A DNA stretch of 64,000 bases from Isoetes taiwanensis (GCA_021234155.1 JAJEKV010000217.1:62001-126000), one strand, 5' to 3'; shown: positions 1 to 13,160, counted from the first letter of the stretch. Notes: generated by a model not told the origin, from the sequence alone. Numbers and translations: made by a program.

Positions 1-256
1 GAAGTGCACAACAACTCGGAAGATCACTTCTAATTACAAATTCCCACACAACTTTCTGTTGCATGAACAGGCCATTACAGATCTGCCATTACTTGAAGAA
101 CCTGTCATGTGACATAACAAATAGAAGGGTGAGAGAGAAGCCACCTTACCTGTGACATAGAGCAGCCACAACAGCAGAGAACGAAGCATGGGTCCAATTA
201 ATAAACATCAATAGTATCTATTACATTGTTATTCCTTTTCATTATGTATCATTTTC

Positions 257-1180
257 ATGCCTTTTTTTTCGAAGAGAAATGTCCGCAACGGCCTTGGCCG
301 CCGTGATAAATTTCTTGTACATATAAATCATGGATGGAATTCATGCATAGCACAAAGGGTTGAAGGAGGGCTTAAGGCACTATATTCCTTACAGTGCCAA
401 AGTAGAAAAACCCACCTATGGGCACGGGGGCTGAAAATCAAGCTCTTTTTTTTACTTGTACAGACAGTCGTACTCTATGGGTGTTAGGCTTTAGGGCCTA
501 GCATGCCCAAGGGCCTCTTGGAGGACATTGAATAGGTGCTAAGAAAATTCTTGAGACAAGGAACAGGCGTAAAAATGCAGACTCGATTCCCAATGCTCTT
601 AGTTGAATGTGGTCTTATGCCAAAAAAGGGAGATGCAATTGTGTGGTGTATCAAATATGTGAAGAGGTTGAGACAATAAGATGATGCTAGGATCTCACAT
701 AGAGCAATAGCGGCTAGTAGTGACCATAAGTGGTATGCAGATGTTAGACAATGATTGACTAGATGGAGTATATGAGAAGGATTGACTAGATGGAGTATAT
801 TGCATGCAGAAGCGATAAGATATGATGGAGACATTAGACAATAGGTCAAACAAAAAATGAAAGCAAAAATATGGTTGAATCCACAATTGAAGTTTGAGTA
901 TTTAGAAACATAATATGATGAGTATGTACAAACCGAATATGAATCCGACGTCGGCACAAGAAATACATTTGCAAGAATATAGGCATGCACAAAGTTGTCT
1001 AGGCTCAGTTCACACAAGCTTGAGGCTGAAACAAGACAATAGGAAAAAATTCCTAGGGAAAGAAGAATTTGTAAAGCATGTAAGTGGAAGTAATGTGAAA
1101 GATGCACAAGCACCATGTGATTCTGCTTACTCGATGATAAGATCAAGATATGGTATAAGGCTTGTATCAACCATTTGAAT
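257..1180 (+). mobile_element. Decayed LINE fragment (end of reverse transcriptase and C-terminal zinc-knuckle region)
   Basis: Conceptual translation gives a broken LINE C-terminal region. At 420-490 the residues KIKLFFLLVQTVVLYGC match the segment after the RT palm of plant LINEs (usually F..LV.PV.LYG.E.WG). It continues across stops to about 690. At 1010-1170 a Cys/His-poor version of the terminal knuckle region is visible, ending in YSMIRSRYGIRL. Several stops and frameshifts make it non-functional. There is no 5' part, so it is 5'-truncated or cut by the window edge. The family assignment rests on motif recognition only. Confidence 0.5.
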
Positions 1181-1718
1181 TAGATGCTATTATCATAAGA
1201 TCCACCCATGGTTCATTCTAACCGCAGTGGACACTAATTCAAATATACGAGTTCTATAACAAGGGGGCTCAAGAGTCCTAAAGGTTTCTTGAAAAGCTAG
1301 CTCTAGTTTATGAGATTGAAAATTAGTTCCTTATGAATGAGGCAACGTCCTAATTAAGACAGACAAATGGATTGGAGAGCTATTAACAGACATTAATAAG
1401 ATATGTACCTAATTCATCTTGGCAAATTAAGAAAGCCAAAATTCTGTCCATGTGCACATTCATCCATCCATCCATCCATCCATCCATCCATCCATCTACA
1501 AATCAGTTTACCCCACCAATATCAGATCCTTTGTGCTCCTAAGCGAGATAAGTTTCCCTTCCATATGAAGAGAGGTGGTCACTGGGCCATCTTCATGGTT
1601 GAGAAAAGCAAAACCCATGTTACTAGTATCAAGAAAACTGAGAAGGAGAAATCTGAGAGAAAGATCTATGTGGATTTAAATTTACAATGTGAAACAAAAG
1701 GCACCGGGTAAATACACA
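1181..1718. other. Spacer with a CATC microsatellite, downstream of the U-box gene
   Basis: No coding signal was found here. It contains a clean (CATC)n run at about 1461-1496. The right part should hold the 3' UTR and polyadenylation region of the leftward-reading U-box gene, whose stop codon is at 1719-1721. Confidence 0.5.
1461..1496. repeat. (CATC)n microsatellite
   Basis: About nine consecutive CATC tetramers. A shorter CATC run occurs at about 17607-17623. Confidence 0.95.
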
Positions 1719-4700
1719 TCAGACACGAGAAATGTCATATGCCCAGACTGATCCTAAATTAGGGGCAGAATACAGTCCTCCAATATTTGGCTTTCTCAGC
1801 GCATTATTTGGTAGCCAATGACTCTCTTTAGCATCCAAAGGACCAATCCTGCAGCATATATATGTTCAGAACAATGAAAAAATTCAAGCTTTTACGTTTT
1901 GACTTTGCATCTCAAGCAATGAACAAGTACTTACCCTCGCGCAAGAGATTCCTTATACTCAATAATTTGACCTCTAAGGTTGTGATTAGGCCGCAATGAT
2001 TTGTCAACACCTATTACATGACCTCCAGGCAAAGGTGGTAATACTTCTCCAGTTTTAGGACTTGTATCATGTGTCCTGCATATCCCATAAATCAATCCTT
2101 CAGTACATCATAATATCTGCACAACATTTAGAAAGCAAAGCCCCTGACTTAAAAATATTTTGACTTTCAAACTAAAGAGGTTAATGAACACTCAAGAAAA
2201 TGGAACTATTCACTATTTTAACTTTCTATAAACGTCAGAATGCATAGCATGCTTGACTCCACAAAGTTCTTACACTCTTGTCATCTTTCTAAAGCTTCCA
2301 TGTGACCAAGTAGCTTTAGATATTAGATCAGCTTTGTACCTGTACTTATTAATTTTCTTCTTTGCGAAACAAGGGAGGGAAGCATGTGTCCTCCTTTCAC
2401 ATGTTTCAAAAATGGCTGTGAGAGCCGATGATTTAAAGAACTCACCAGATAAAATTAGACACTATTTGGACCCCGTGGCTGTAAGAATGTTTTATGCCAA
2501 AAAAATCAGACATTGGAATGGCAGTGACCATGCAGGCGATTAGAAAATTGCAGAGCTTACTCTGTTGCTATCAGTAATGATAAATCATCAACAAACACTA
2601 TAATGGCAAGCCAAGAAAACTCAGGGGAAGAATTTTGAAATTTGATCCAGAAATAAATGGGCCAAATTTATTCATTGTCCATTTTCTATGCCATAGCTTT
2701 GACAACTGCAGAATGCAAAAGTACATGCTTTTATGGAGGAGCCATTGAGCTAGCAAGACAATTGGCCATTGAAACCTTTCCCCCTTCATTGATAATCTCT
2801 ATAGCTGCCACAGCTTGACCTCTGGGGCCCCAAATTCGAAATGGGCTACAGGTCTGGCACCATTTTTCTGGAGCCCTGAATGCACAGAGAGTTTTAAAGA
2901 TATGCGTAGCTTGTTAAGGTTCTGGATGTTTTCCTCGTGGCAAGTTGGAACAAGCAACGATCAAGGTCTCTTGACCTCTCTCACATCCATATATACAAAA
3001 ATTGGCTCTTTTCCTATTCGGCAACACGTTTTCCTAACTGCATGGAGAGAGAAACAGGGAAAAAAAAAATTCCTAACATTCACTGAATATCCGTAGTTTT
3101 TACCAAATACATACTGCATCACAAACAGGGAGGGAGGGAGGGAGGGAGGGAGAGACTTACTTCAGCCAGCACTCTATGGCGGCGCGTTCATATGAATGTC
3201 CATCTGCTGCAATGACTGGGTCATGCATTATCTCCTGTGTAATGCAATCCACAAACTCCAGTGGTATCTGCATAGCATTGTCTGAATCTTCCCATATCCG
3301 TCTTGCAGACTCAAATGCAGATTGGTTTGACCAAAGATTATTAGATTTTGAACTAGGATTGCTTAACCTATCTCCAATACTACCACGAGGATTTTCAACA
3401 ATTTCTCTGGAAGAAAAAAGACTCGCAGTATTCTCAACTTCCATAGGCTGAAGGATTGGCGATGGCATGCTGACTTGTGGAGTCTCCCACATTTGCCAGT
3501 TCCCCTTTACAAATAAATTGTCAGAGTAACTAATTGGCTGCGACATCCAATGTGGTTTATGTTGCTCATATATACCTTGGCTATTAGGAGGGGTTGGGGA
3601 AAATACCCTAGAGGTAACAACAGGTGGCAGGTCATTGACAATAGGAAAGTCATGCAAAGCAGCAGAAGAATTAAAAGAATTACTAGAAGAAACTACAGAG
3701 GAAGCAAACGCAATAGGATAAGGCGTGGAAGATGATGCAGGAATCTGTGTGAGGTTAGAAGCAACAGGCGACGATGGCTGTAGTAGAATGGAACTTGAAA
3801 ATGCAGGAAGCATATCAAAGGGACAGAGAGATGGCAATTCTTTTCTTGCTGAAGTCTCGGGTTCTACATGCATGTCCTGCTCAAAGCCATTTTCAACAAC
3901 AGCTGCAGTAGAGGTTGATTTTCCAATTATTCCTTCAGGGCTTTCCTGCAAACGATCCTGTTCCTGTAGTAAAAAAGCAAACTGATAAGCATTTTCGGTC
4001 AAAGAACTCTAAATTTATCTAAATTATTTTCTGTCACTATGCGAAAGAATCCTAGACTTAGCTGAATTCGACTTTGCAACCCTAGATCATTTACCCTAAA
4101 TTGCTTAATTCTTTACTTGGAAATTGAGCCCAACTGCCCTAAATAAATTTACTCACTTCTAAAATCTCAGTTGTTGTGTTGTCGACATCAACGGAATCAA
4201 CCTTTTCATCATTTCTAGATGAATTGCTTTTAGGACTTTTGCCCCAGACCTTTGACCAAGTCCTATTCCAAGCAGAAGGACCCTTGGTTGGTGTGACAAT
4301 TGTTCCACTTTTAAGTGGCGATATCACACTAGATGGGGCTAGCAGCTTAGAACTGGGGCTCGTTGATACCCTTCCCCATAATGAAGCAGAACTGTGCTTT
4401 GGAGTTGGAATCCCTTTGAATGTAGGCGAGCCTTTCATGTTACTTCCTTTCACATTTCCTATTGCTCCTCTGACCAAGTCATTAGTTTTTACAGAAGGTT
4501 CTCCAATATTAGCCTTAACCTTTGCATCCTTTTTTACCTCAACATTTGCTGGAAACTTGCATTTTTGTTCTTCTTTCCCATTAATGTCCTTTCGGTCACT
4601 GTGCTTCTTTGAATCATCAAAGTCACTATCTTTTGCCTTCTCCTTAAAGTTATCAACCCCCTTGTCTCTTGTATACCTCCTCCTTTCTGCCTCTTTCTCT

Positions 4701-5683
4701 TTTTTTAATTCCCTTTCTCTCTCAGCTGTTGCTTCTAACCCGCTTCGCCTTTCTGCTTCTAATTTCTCATCCCTCAACCGTCTTCTCTCCTCAACCAACC
4801 TAGCAACCTCCTCTCTTTGCCTCCTCTCCTCTGCTTCTCTTTGCTCTTTTTCTAGTCTTGCCTGTCTCTTCTCTTCAGCCTTCCTTCTAGCCTTTTCCCA
4901 TCTGCTCTCATGAGTGCCACTTCCATCATCCCCTTTCCTTTGAGCTCCTTTATGTATGCTACCTGAGATGTCGTCATCTGGCCTACCCATTTTCCATAGC
5001 TTTCCTAAGGTCCACCCAACAGAAATAACCACCAGAGATATACATCTGGCCAGTAAAAGGAAAACTGCCGAATGAGGACCCCAAAATACACAATTATCTG
5101 ATGCGGGTGCAGTACCTGCCTTCTCCCCCCAAAAACTTCCACTCCAAAACAAGCTTCGTCCCGACCATAGGCTATTACTAGCAGCTTTCTCAGACCATCC
5201 TCTTCCAAAAGTAACTTTCACATCTTTCCCAATAAAAACCTGCCCAAAACCTGAGCTGGGCATTGTCTGTACTGCTCCTGGCACATCTAATGCTGGCCTT
5301 TTGGAGACATGTCCACAATATGTACATGTGAATCTCCCCCCTGCTGGATTCTGATCCCTATAAGCAGTGAGACAATTCCTACAGCGGCGCACTGCTTCCT
5401 TCCTCCATTTTGCAGCCTCCTGTGCTTCAATTCTTCGCCGCTCTCTTATTAACTGATTTCTTCTACTTCGCCACTGAGATAACCTTGGCATCAGTATCTC
5501 GTACCATCCTAAGCTAAATAGAAGCACCCCAAGGCAAGCCAACCTTGGCGAGGTAACTTCAAACCTGAAACCAGGGGGCAATAGCTGAGACAGTGCCCAG
5601 TATATGATAAAAGGGATTATCAACCAGGGTAGCATGGTCACAATGCGCCGTGACCACCTTGAAGCCACGCACAATATGCACAT
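1719..5683 (-). CDS. Membrane-anchored, NST1-like U-box protein (putative E3 ubiquitin ligase), four coding exons
   Basis: Likely ubiquitin ligase: a C-terminal U-box would recruit an E2 enzyme, and N-terminal membrane segments would tether it. Coding exons on the minus strand are 5683-4157, 3963-3161, 2075-1935 and 1848-1719. Every junction is GT/AG (donors GTGAGT, GTAAGT, GTAAGT; acceptors CTACAG, ATGCAG, CTGCAG), and the phases join into about 866 codons ending in TGA at 1721-1719. Residues 18-36 and 47-66 are hydrophobic. A C-x2-C...C-x2-C zinc finger follows (CRNC, CTYC, about 101-122), then a third hydrophobic segment (about 205-225) and a long Arg/Glu/Lys coiled coil (about 255-350). 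The middle is Ser/Pro-rich. The U-box starts near residue 744 (CITQEIMHDPVIAADGHSYE) and is completed by exon 3, which ends with RPNHNLRGQIIEY. The start may instead be the Met at 5635. The first two exons could be misread as two genes, but splicing joins them in frame. Plant proteins annotated 'stress response NST1-like' resemble the N-terminal half; that link is from memory. Confidence 0.85.
3128..3153 (+). repeat. (GGGA)n tract inside the second intron of the U-box gene
   Basis: About six GGGA units directly beside a 5' splice donor. On the transcribed minus strand they form a C/T tract just after GTAAGT. The plus strand has the four or more G3 runs needed for a quadruplex. Confidence 0.9.
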
Positions 5684-6489
5684 TCTTCCAAGACAGCCAA
5701 CCTTTAACGGCTCAAGACATCACCGATCTAAGAACCCTGATTAAGTAAAACATACTCATTTTTCTTAAATTGCACTGGCGTTTTCCCATTTTCTTGTGGA
5801 CGGTCCTAATGGCATAATCAAACCCTGGAAGAGCAAATCCGGAGACGGTTTAGCAGAACAAAGTAAGAAAATGCAGCAAAATTGAACAGAAAACCTAAAA
5901 TGCGAATTCTGAACTCAAATTTGCTCGTGAATGACATAGAAAAATACCAGGGACCCAAGAAGCGCTATCACCGGTTGAAGCCGAGAACAGAAACAGATGT
6001 TATGGACCCTGGAGTCCCCAACAGCATCAAAGCCAGCTACACCGCAGAGAGGACCGTGTGAAAGTGCAAATCTACTATTTTGAGAATTTACTACACTTCT
6101 TTCTTTCCTTGACCTAGGCCTAAAGCAACTTATTAAACAACAACGACTAAAAAATAATGGTCAATTAAATGTCTTTGGTGCCCAAGATGAACATGATGGG
6201 AAGAGCATGTCCTATGGTTGGAGGGCAAGAAACTTACAATTTTTGGCTTTTAAGGGCAAACCCTCTTTGATGTCTCTAAGGACGAATATTCTTAAAACAA
6301 CAGCCTTCAATTCCTTGTTTTCTGGGCAATTACGTTGGCAAATGCATTTTTCAACTTTTTTTTTGGGAAAAAGGGTTTAATTGAAAAATAAGTTTTTTTG
6401 TGCGTGAATCATTGGTATAATTAAATATTGATGATGTGGCACCATTCGATTGAATGAGAGAAAACTAATAGGCCAAGCTTTTTCCTTTA
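5684..6489 (-). promoter_or_regulatory. Presumed 5' UTR and promoter of the U-box gene
   Basis: No open frame of interest. By position, the leader of the leftward U-box gene lies here. A possible acceptor (minus strand TACTTAATCAG) near 5740 hints at an intron in the 5' UTR. No core promoter element could be assigned with confidence. Confidence 0.35.
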
Positions 6490-6660
6490 TGGTTGTAATG
6501 TGGAATGGGAAGAGGGAGTCGATTCTGGTGTAGTATGGCAGGCTGGCTACTGCCAGCAGCCGGGAGCGCCGTTTAGGCGCGACCGGCTGCTGGCAGTAGC
6601 CAGCCTGTCCTGCTACATCAAAATCGACGACCTCGACCATTCCACAACGTCAAGGTAAGC
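6490..6660. repeat. Foldback (hairpin) element with long arms
   Basis: A perfect 23-bp inverted repeat (arms 6541-6563 and 6583-6605, starting GGCTGGCTACTGCCAGC) flanks a 19-bp loop that itself contains GCGCC/GGCGC. The pairing continues outward with few mismatches to about 6517 and 6628 (GTCGATT on both arms), and more weakly through a shared TGGAATGG. It could be a foldback MITE or a microRNA-like precursor. No target duplication was identified. Confidence 0.8.
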
Positions 6661-7410
6661 AGGGATTTTGGTTTCTTCAGGTTTTGGCATTTAGATTCAA
6701 GTAAGCTCGGCTTGGTTGGTGGTCAGGCTTGGAGTCCTGCCGGAGATCTGGCTATAGCTGTGGCTTGGAGCTCCGTCATTTTCCGCCTTCTTCGACTGCA
6801 CAGAGGTAAAGCGAAGGTAATGGCTTGAAAATCTGAGGCCCTGATCTAAGGTAACGGTAAAGAAAAGGCTACGGCTTGAAAATCTGTCGGAGGTCTGGCT
6901 ATGGCTATGGCTTAGGCTTGGAGCTCCGCCGTTTCCCACCTTCCTCGACTGCACAGAGGTAAAGCAGAGGTAACGGGTTGTAACAGGTTAGCCAAGAATG
7001 CTACATTGATTTTCCATTCTTGATTAGAATGGTCGTAACGTGGCAAGATATCATTGGCCAAAAAAACAAGAATCCACACCAACTTACCTTGACGTTTAGC
7101 GTTCGATCATGCCGATCTGAAGGCCAGCCGATGGAGATGGAAGCTGGGGTTGGGTATGATCAAATCGACCATCTGGCCAGTACCAGATGCCTCCAACAGC
7201 TCTACTCATGATATTGCACTATCCTGCAACAAGGCGCTCCCGGATTTTGCAGGTCAGAGGGCTGGCAAGAATGCCTGATCCCTTTCCATTGCACTACGTC
7301 AAGGTAAGCTTGACTGGATTCTGCAGGTTTCGGTGAGGCGATTTGTCATTCTGCAAAAGAATGAATCATGAAAATAACAGAAGACTCATCCACTTACCTT
7401 GACGTATCGT
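6640..7410. repeat. Cluster of short inverted and tandem repeats
   Basis: The 13-mer ACGTCAAGGTAAG occurs four times: forward near 6647 and 7295, reverse near 7083 and 7391. This makes two nested inverted pairs. Between about 6700 and 6990 an imperfect tandem duplication of roughly 150 bp repeats the text GACTGCACAGAGGTAAAGC. There is no convincing gene. The pattern fits small non-autonomous elements or their relics. Confidence 0.6.
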
Positions 7411-9415
7411 TCCAGCATACATGCACCTCGCAAACATGTTTCCTCCCGCCGGACCTGTTAGGTAAAGTAAATTCAGGTATCAAAAAATTGTTTCATTTGA
7501 AAGCAAAACATTTGAACATAGAAATTAAAATTCCTGGATTCTCCTTAAAGTGGCCTCAACTATTAAATAGAAGCATGCTATAATCCATCGCCATAGAAAC
7601 CAGTGATTCTAAAGTAAGCATCATAAATGCCAATGAATGTAAATCCAGGTATTAAAACTTTTGCCGAAAACTTTGCAGATGCCTCAAATATATTGCCAGC
7701 AAAAGCATCAGATGTTTTACCTCCATTTTTCATCTGTTAAAACATTTTTTATTAATTGAAGCTACCTATAATAGTATATCTAAGTGGCTAAAACCTAAGA
7801 ATATCACAAAAGGATGGCTTCGGATCTTGCTATTACCGAAATCACCAGCAGAGATATTTAAAATGCCTTTGAGCAGAGGCTCGCCAATAGATTGTTCACA
7901 GCTCTGTGGCATGCCACCCAAAGAACAAGAGCGTGAGGGTGTTGCATGCAATTGTAGGGCTATTTAAAATCCATGCACTTGATTCTTGCACCTGGAGACT
8001 TTCAGATGCGCATTTGTAAACTAGGAACCACTCCAAATGGTGGAAAGCAGGTTTGATGGAGACAAAAACAATTTTAAGACACATACAGGAGACAGGGAAA
8101 TGCTGCCCAATGAAGGCAATCCAAAGCAACTCCTAGTCAGCTAGACAGCGCAGACAAAAGACTCCCTTAGGCCGAGCAACGGCTGGACCTCAGGGATGCT
8201 CAACAACAATTGGTGCTATATCCGCTTGTTGTACAGAGGATATTACAAAACTGCTCAAGAAGCAACAAGAACATAATTGCAGAAGTCACATTAAGGTGGT
8301 CTGGGGCCTCTTCGAGAAGGCAAACGAGGACCTTAGCACAAAGATCCGGACATTGGTCCTTTCCAAGATGAGATTCCATGCTCCTGTGCACATTACCAAG
8401 TATCTATCTTGGTATTTATAATTTTCAGCTTTCTCGTCTCTCAATAGGACCCTTGGGCCTTTTTGTTGATCTCGTGCAGGGAAGGGCTTCTTCCTACATA
8501 GGTTATCTTTCTTGGAATTTCTTCTTGCTTCATTTCAGAGGCATTCATGATGCAGCCCCATCGCCGGTAGCATCTTTTCGATCATAATGAGATTCAAAAC
8601 TCTATTTCAAATGAAATTTGTTGTATTGGAAAGCCCTTTCAGACATTTTTCTAGAGAAATGTGATTTGCATACTTTATTAATAAGATTTTCATAGAAAAG
8701 TTGCAAAATTACTTGTATCTCCACTTCCAAGTTTGACCAGGATTTCTAAGCAAAATCAATAGATTTCTAGTTGGTTAGACTTTCTAGCTTTCTATTTATT
8801 CAACCCTTTATTTTTCTTAATAACTTTTGAATTAGAGCTCTGTTGTGGGCGAAATTAATCATTGGAAAGCTTATTCTAAGATCCTTCTTGGGATATCTTA
8901 CTTGCACATGTTTAGCCAAGATTTAAAGGGGGGATAACAAACTTGCACCTGGTTTTAAGATTTTTGGGTTTTTAACTGTTCAACATTATATATTTTCTAA
9001 TACCTATTGAATTAGTGCTCCAGTTTGTGTGGACTTTATATTATTGAAAAGTTTTTTCTAAAGTCTTTCTAGGGGATTTGCATTTGACTAGAAAAAACAA
9101 GAGTTTGGTTTTCAGCTCTAGGGCGTTTTGCTGTTCCAAGCGAGTTTAATACCTTTTAGTTACTTTGGATTCAAGCATTTGCATGCTATATTTGATATAT
9201 CCTACTTTTCCTAATTAGACATGAGATATTGTTGCTGCTCCTAGGGGGCTATTACTGCTGCTACTGGGGCAACTCCACATTGTGCTCTTGATGCTACTAC
9301 TGCTCCTCTTCTTGGGGTACTGCTACCACGCTATTGCTAATGTTGTGATACCCTTGAGGTGCTACTACTGTGATTGCAACCACACATGCCACCACTTCCA
9401 AATAGAGAATGTGCA
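7411..9415. other. AT-rich spacer without recognised genes
   Basis: Only short, random-looking open frames are present. A CTG/CTACTG-rich low-complexity stretch lies at 9230-9390. I see no domain, RNA gene or terminal repeat. Confidence 0.5.
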
Positions 9416-12400
9416 TGCGGATGGTCTCCTTGAATTATAGGGGCTTTCCATGGAAGAAGGGGAATGGCCTCCATAGCCTGGAATATGGATTTCATTTTCC
9501 TTTTGAAGACATAGGAACATGCTTGTCGAAGGATAGTAGATCTATCAAGCTATCAACACTACACATTATTCAATGATTGCACCAGTAAGAGGGGACATGG
9601 AAAATAGTCTGCCACAATATGACTGAATTATACCTTCAAAAGGCAGACATATATAATTGTTACATGTGGATATTGGTGCAGAATAAACATGGACAACCCT
9701 TTTTGTTGTGGCTGCACATTACTTCCTGCATTCAGACTCAAACTTCTATTACCTGCACTCGAAATATGGATATATTAGATCCATATATTGATATATATAA
9801 TGATCAGTAGCACAGTTTATTAGGATGCCTGATGCTAGTTGAAGACTTTAATGCACGCATAGGGGTCATCTTGTGACGTGATAGAAGGCAGTTGTCACGT
9901 GATGGAAGGCAATTGCTTATCTGCAATGGTCTTACACAATGGCCATCCTCCTCTTCCAAAACTTATCCACAGGATAATCAGGAGGACGGATCCAGCGCTA
10001 TAGATTATGTGCTTGTGGATGAGCAAGATCTACACCTTCTCACGCGTCTGCAAGTGCGAACAAACATCAAAGATGAAGAGATGGATTCAGATCATCAATC
10101 CCCCTTCTTTGAGATAGATTGGCAACCTATGCCTATCCAATATCAAGTTATGTTCCACATGCCGTAGCTACACTTGGATTACGATCGAGCATAGTCTTAT
10201 ACATAGCTACTAATAGAAGCATTATTAGAAATTTTATAGCTTCCTGCAATGGAGCAACAGACTGATGATTTGGTCAGCATCCTTCTGAATGCCACAGAGA
10301 GATGTTTCAGAAGAAATCGCTCAAGTAGACCTTCATGTTCGGCAAGCTTTCCTCGAAATAAACAGCTTGATGCTAAATGTAAAGAACTTAAATGCTTGCG
10401 TCGACATGTAATTGATCCCACGTTCAGGTTGCAGGCGATCAAATATTACGTAGCTTTCATTAAAGGCAAGAAGGCTCAATACATCGTGAAGCATTAGCAG
10501 GAAATGTTCTACCTCTCTGCTTGTCACCCCAGAACATTTCGGAGACCGTAGCAAAAGCCTATGCAACCTATGTGAAACATCTCTTAAGAACAATGGATGC
10601 CTTGATCAACACAGTACACAGACATGCCTAGCGGTGGTTATAACAGAGGCATATATCGCTAAAGGCTTGCAACATCTCACAAATGGTAAGGCTGCATACT
10701 TAGATGATATCTAGGTAGAATTGTTAAATTGGGCAGAGCCAAAGATTGTCTTGTTTTGGCTACTTTGTTCAACAGGGCACTTCGAGAAGGCTTTTTCCCA
10801 CAATGGACCATCAGCAGAAGGTTTTCATACATAAGGGATGTGATCCTTACTGCCCCGCCAACTACTGCAAAACCATGGTCAACTCATTGTTGGAAAACTG
10901 CTGGTTGGAATTATGAAGTAGCAATTGGCGTAGGGAGAGGAAATAGATGTACTTGTCCTTCCACATGCAGAGTTTAGGCCTAGAGACCCCAACATAGATC
11001 TTATTTTAACACTGTGGACCTTGAACAAAAATAAACGACAAGAATTATATTGTTGCTTTGTAGATTTTGCAAAGGAATCTAGCGAGAAGCTGTGGGAAAG
11101 ATTAATGCACTTAGGGGAATTGCAAAATATAGTAAACAGACTATGTGGAACATGCTCAACTTGAATGCTAACATCAAACAAGCTTATCAATAGTAGTGTT
11201 GGAGTCTGCCAAGGGTGTCCTCTCTCTTCCACACCGTTTGAACTATACATTAATCAGCTTGAGGATTGGCTTGCTCAGTATGGAGGCGGAGGAGCCACCT
11301 AATTCATTATATCATCCGGCAGTTGATGTACATAGATGATCTAGATCTCTTAACTTATGCATGTCAATTTGATCAAGACCAGACGACAACAAAGGCAGCC
11401 TTTCTTGATTTATCAAGGTCAAAATGTCAAGTGGTGCAGCTTTATAGAGTAGAGTACACTACTACTACATATTGAAATACTTGTATCCGACAACAAGTGA
11501 CGGCATGCTAGAAGGCTTTATATAAAATGCAAAACAACTGTTACAAAATAGAGCTTTACAACTAGTCCCGCCATTCACACTTGTTCATGGTGTGGATCCA
11601 GTTCTTGTACATGGAATGGAAGTATGGGGCTTGTGGTATCGCTTGCCACCTGAGATGACTTGAAATGGGTTCAGAAAGCCTTTTTTACTCGAGCACTTAG
11701 AGCCAAGTCCACGTTCCCATTTCAGGTTCTTCTACAAGAGACAAGGTTCTTACCTCTTCAAAGAGCTACGCTAGAATGTCATATAATAACTATCAGAGGG
11801 CGGTAAATATAGGAGACACTTGCCTTCCAAACCTTGATGGATCCGCAACACTTTAAGGCATGCTGAAAGGAGAAACGAGCCATTTGGTTCTCTAGATGGA
11901 ATGTGGAAGAACAAAGGTGCATACATGTACATAATAATGAAGACCAAAATCACCTGAATCCATACCTAGACACATGCTTCCTACGTAAGCTTTGGGGTGT
12001 TAAGGCTTTAGAACTAATAAAGACACCACACTACAAAACCCAATTTAATCCCATACTTGCTAGGGGCCCACAATGGTATATGTTAGCACATTTGCCCATG
12101 AAAAAGCCCAGAATGATTGCATCCATTTATACAGGTTTCACGACACCACACTACAAAACCCAAATTAATCCCATACTTGTTAAAGGCCCACATGGTATAT
12201 GTTAGCACATTTGCCCATGAAAAGGTCTAGAATGATTGCATTCATTTATACAGGTTTCATCCAGGTTTCATCCCGAAAAGTGCAAGAAAACACGATCTGC
12301 CAATGTTGCCAAGTGGGAGTTATTGAAGATGAGCATCACACTCTTTGTTGTCCAGCAATGGGGATGCTGGCGTCATATCTCCAGGAGGTACTGGATATGC

Positions 12401-12590
12401 GAACTTCGTTGCGTGCTTCGTCACTACATTAACATGTACAAATGTACAGTTTACCAGAGATCTATTACTGCCATAATCCTTAAGAGTAGTATATCTATTG
12501 TGTTCTTTATTTGGGTTCCATAAGCCATTTTTGTCCCTTGTAGATGATAAGTTTGATTGATTGAATTCTCCATCAATGTCTTCATTAATA
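9416..12590 (+). mobile_element. Decayed LINE with endonuclease, reverse transcriptase and terminal zinc knuckle
   Basis: Domains follow the usual LINE ORF2 order, in broken frames. The APE-type endonuclease is at about 9420-10130: it has DFNARIG at 9850, then GRQLLICNGL, AIDYVLV and DSDHQSPF near 10090, which match the catalytic Asn and SDH blocks of the family. The RT follows at about 11000-11500, with YIDDLDLLTYA at 11325 in place of the usual (F/Y)xDD. The segment at 11500-11660 contains VLVHGMEVWGLW. A C-terminal knuckle CQCCQVGVIEDEHHTLCCP lies at 12298-12355. The element ends in a non-poly(A) 3' region resembling other LINE ends in this window (GGGTTCCATAAGCC at 12508). Many stops and frameshifts show it is dead. 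Confidence 0.8.
12023..12260 (+). repeat. 120-bp tandem duplication inside the LINE
   Basis: The text starting ACACCACACTACAAAACCC at 12023 recurs at 12143. The two copies are near-identical and run through CCCATGAAAA and the following ATACAGGTTTCA. It is a local duplication after insertion. Confidence 0.85.
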
Positions 12591-12699
12591 TTTGAACCCA
12601 CCTATCCGGCGAGCATGAATATCTTTTGGCATATTGTCCATAAAAAGTCATACGATAGTTGCATCTATTCATACATGTGAACATTATCTAAGAGTCAAA

Positions 12700-13160
12700 G
12701 TAGGCAAATGGTCTTGAGTCACGTGAAAACATAATATGTCAATCAATTGTTGTAAAACGGTGGTGATTGAAGATGTAGCTCCACACTCTTTAAATTCATC
12801 CAATGATTGCAACTATAGACCTAATCAACCACTTATGTGTTTTGTAAACACTACTAGCATCTTATATTACGAAGGTTATTGACCAACGTGACCCACTATA
12901 TCCATCGAGAACACAATGAAATATATATATTCATCAGTAGGCCTGTTATTTTCCCCTTAAAAATCTTTCAGAAGGCTATGTCTACTTTGGACACATTAAC
13001 ATCTAAATATTCATTAGTAGGTTTCTTGCTTAAAGACTTTTCCCCCGAAACCCTTATGAGGAGGCGATAATTCTGCATAGTAAATTCTGAGTAATGGGAT
13101 TGTGCTCTTTTTGCATTGGATCCATAGACCACTTCTCTCTATAGATGATAAAAAGTGATT
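12700..13160 (+). mobile_element. LINE 3'-end fragments
   Basis: The stretch near 12760-12790 reads like the end of the LINE C-terminal region (GATTGAAGATGTAGCTCCACA). At 13110-13160 there is another copy of the LINE 3' end (TTGGATCCATAGACCACTT, then ATAGATGATAAAA). Both are short, dead fragments. Confidence 0.4.

Noticed and set aside
3967-4002. Start of the second U-box gene exon as an independent gene (MTENAYQF...)
   Set aside because: These bases are intron, ending in a polypyrimidine tract and CAG acceptor. The downstream frame joins the upstream exon in phase.
4176-4913. 245-codon plus-strand frame opposite the U-box gene
   Set aside because: It is antisense to the charged coiled-coil coding exon; Ser/Leu/Phe-rich content is the mirror of Arg/Glu/Lys codons.
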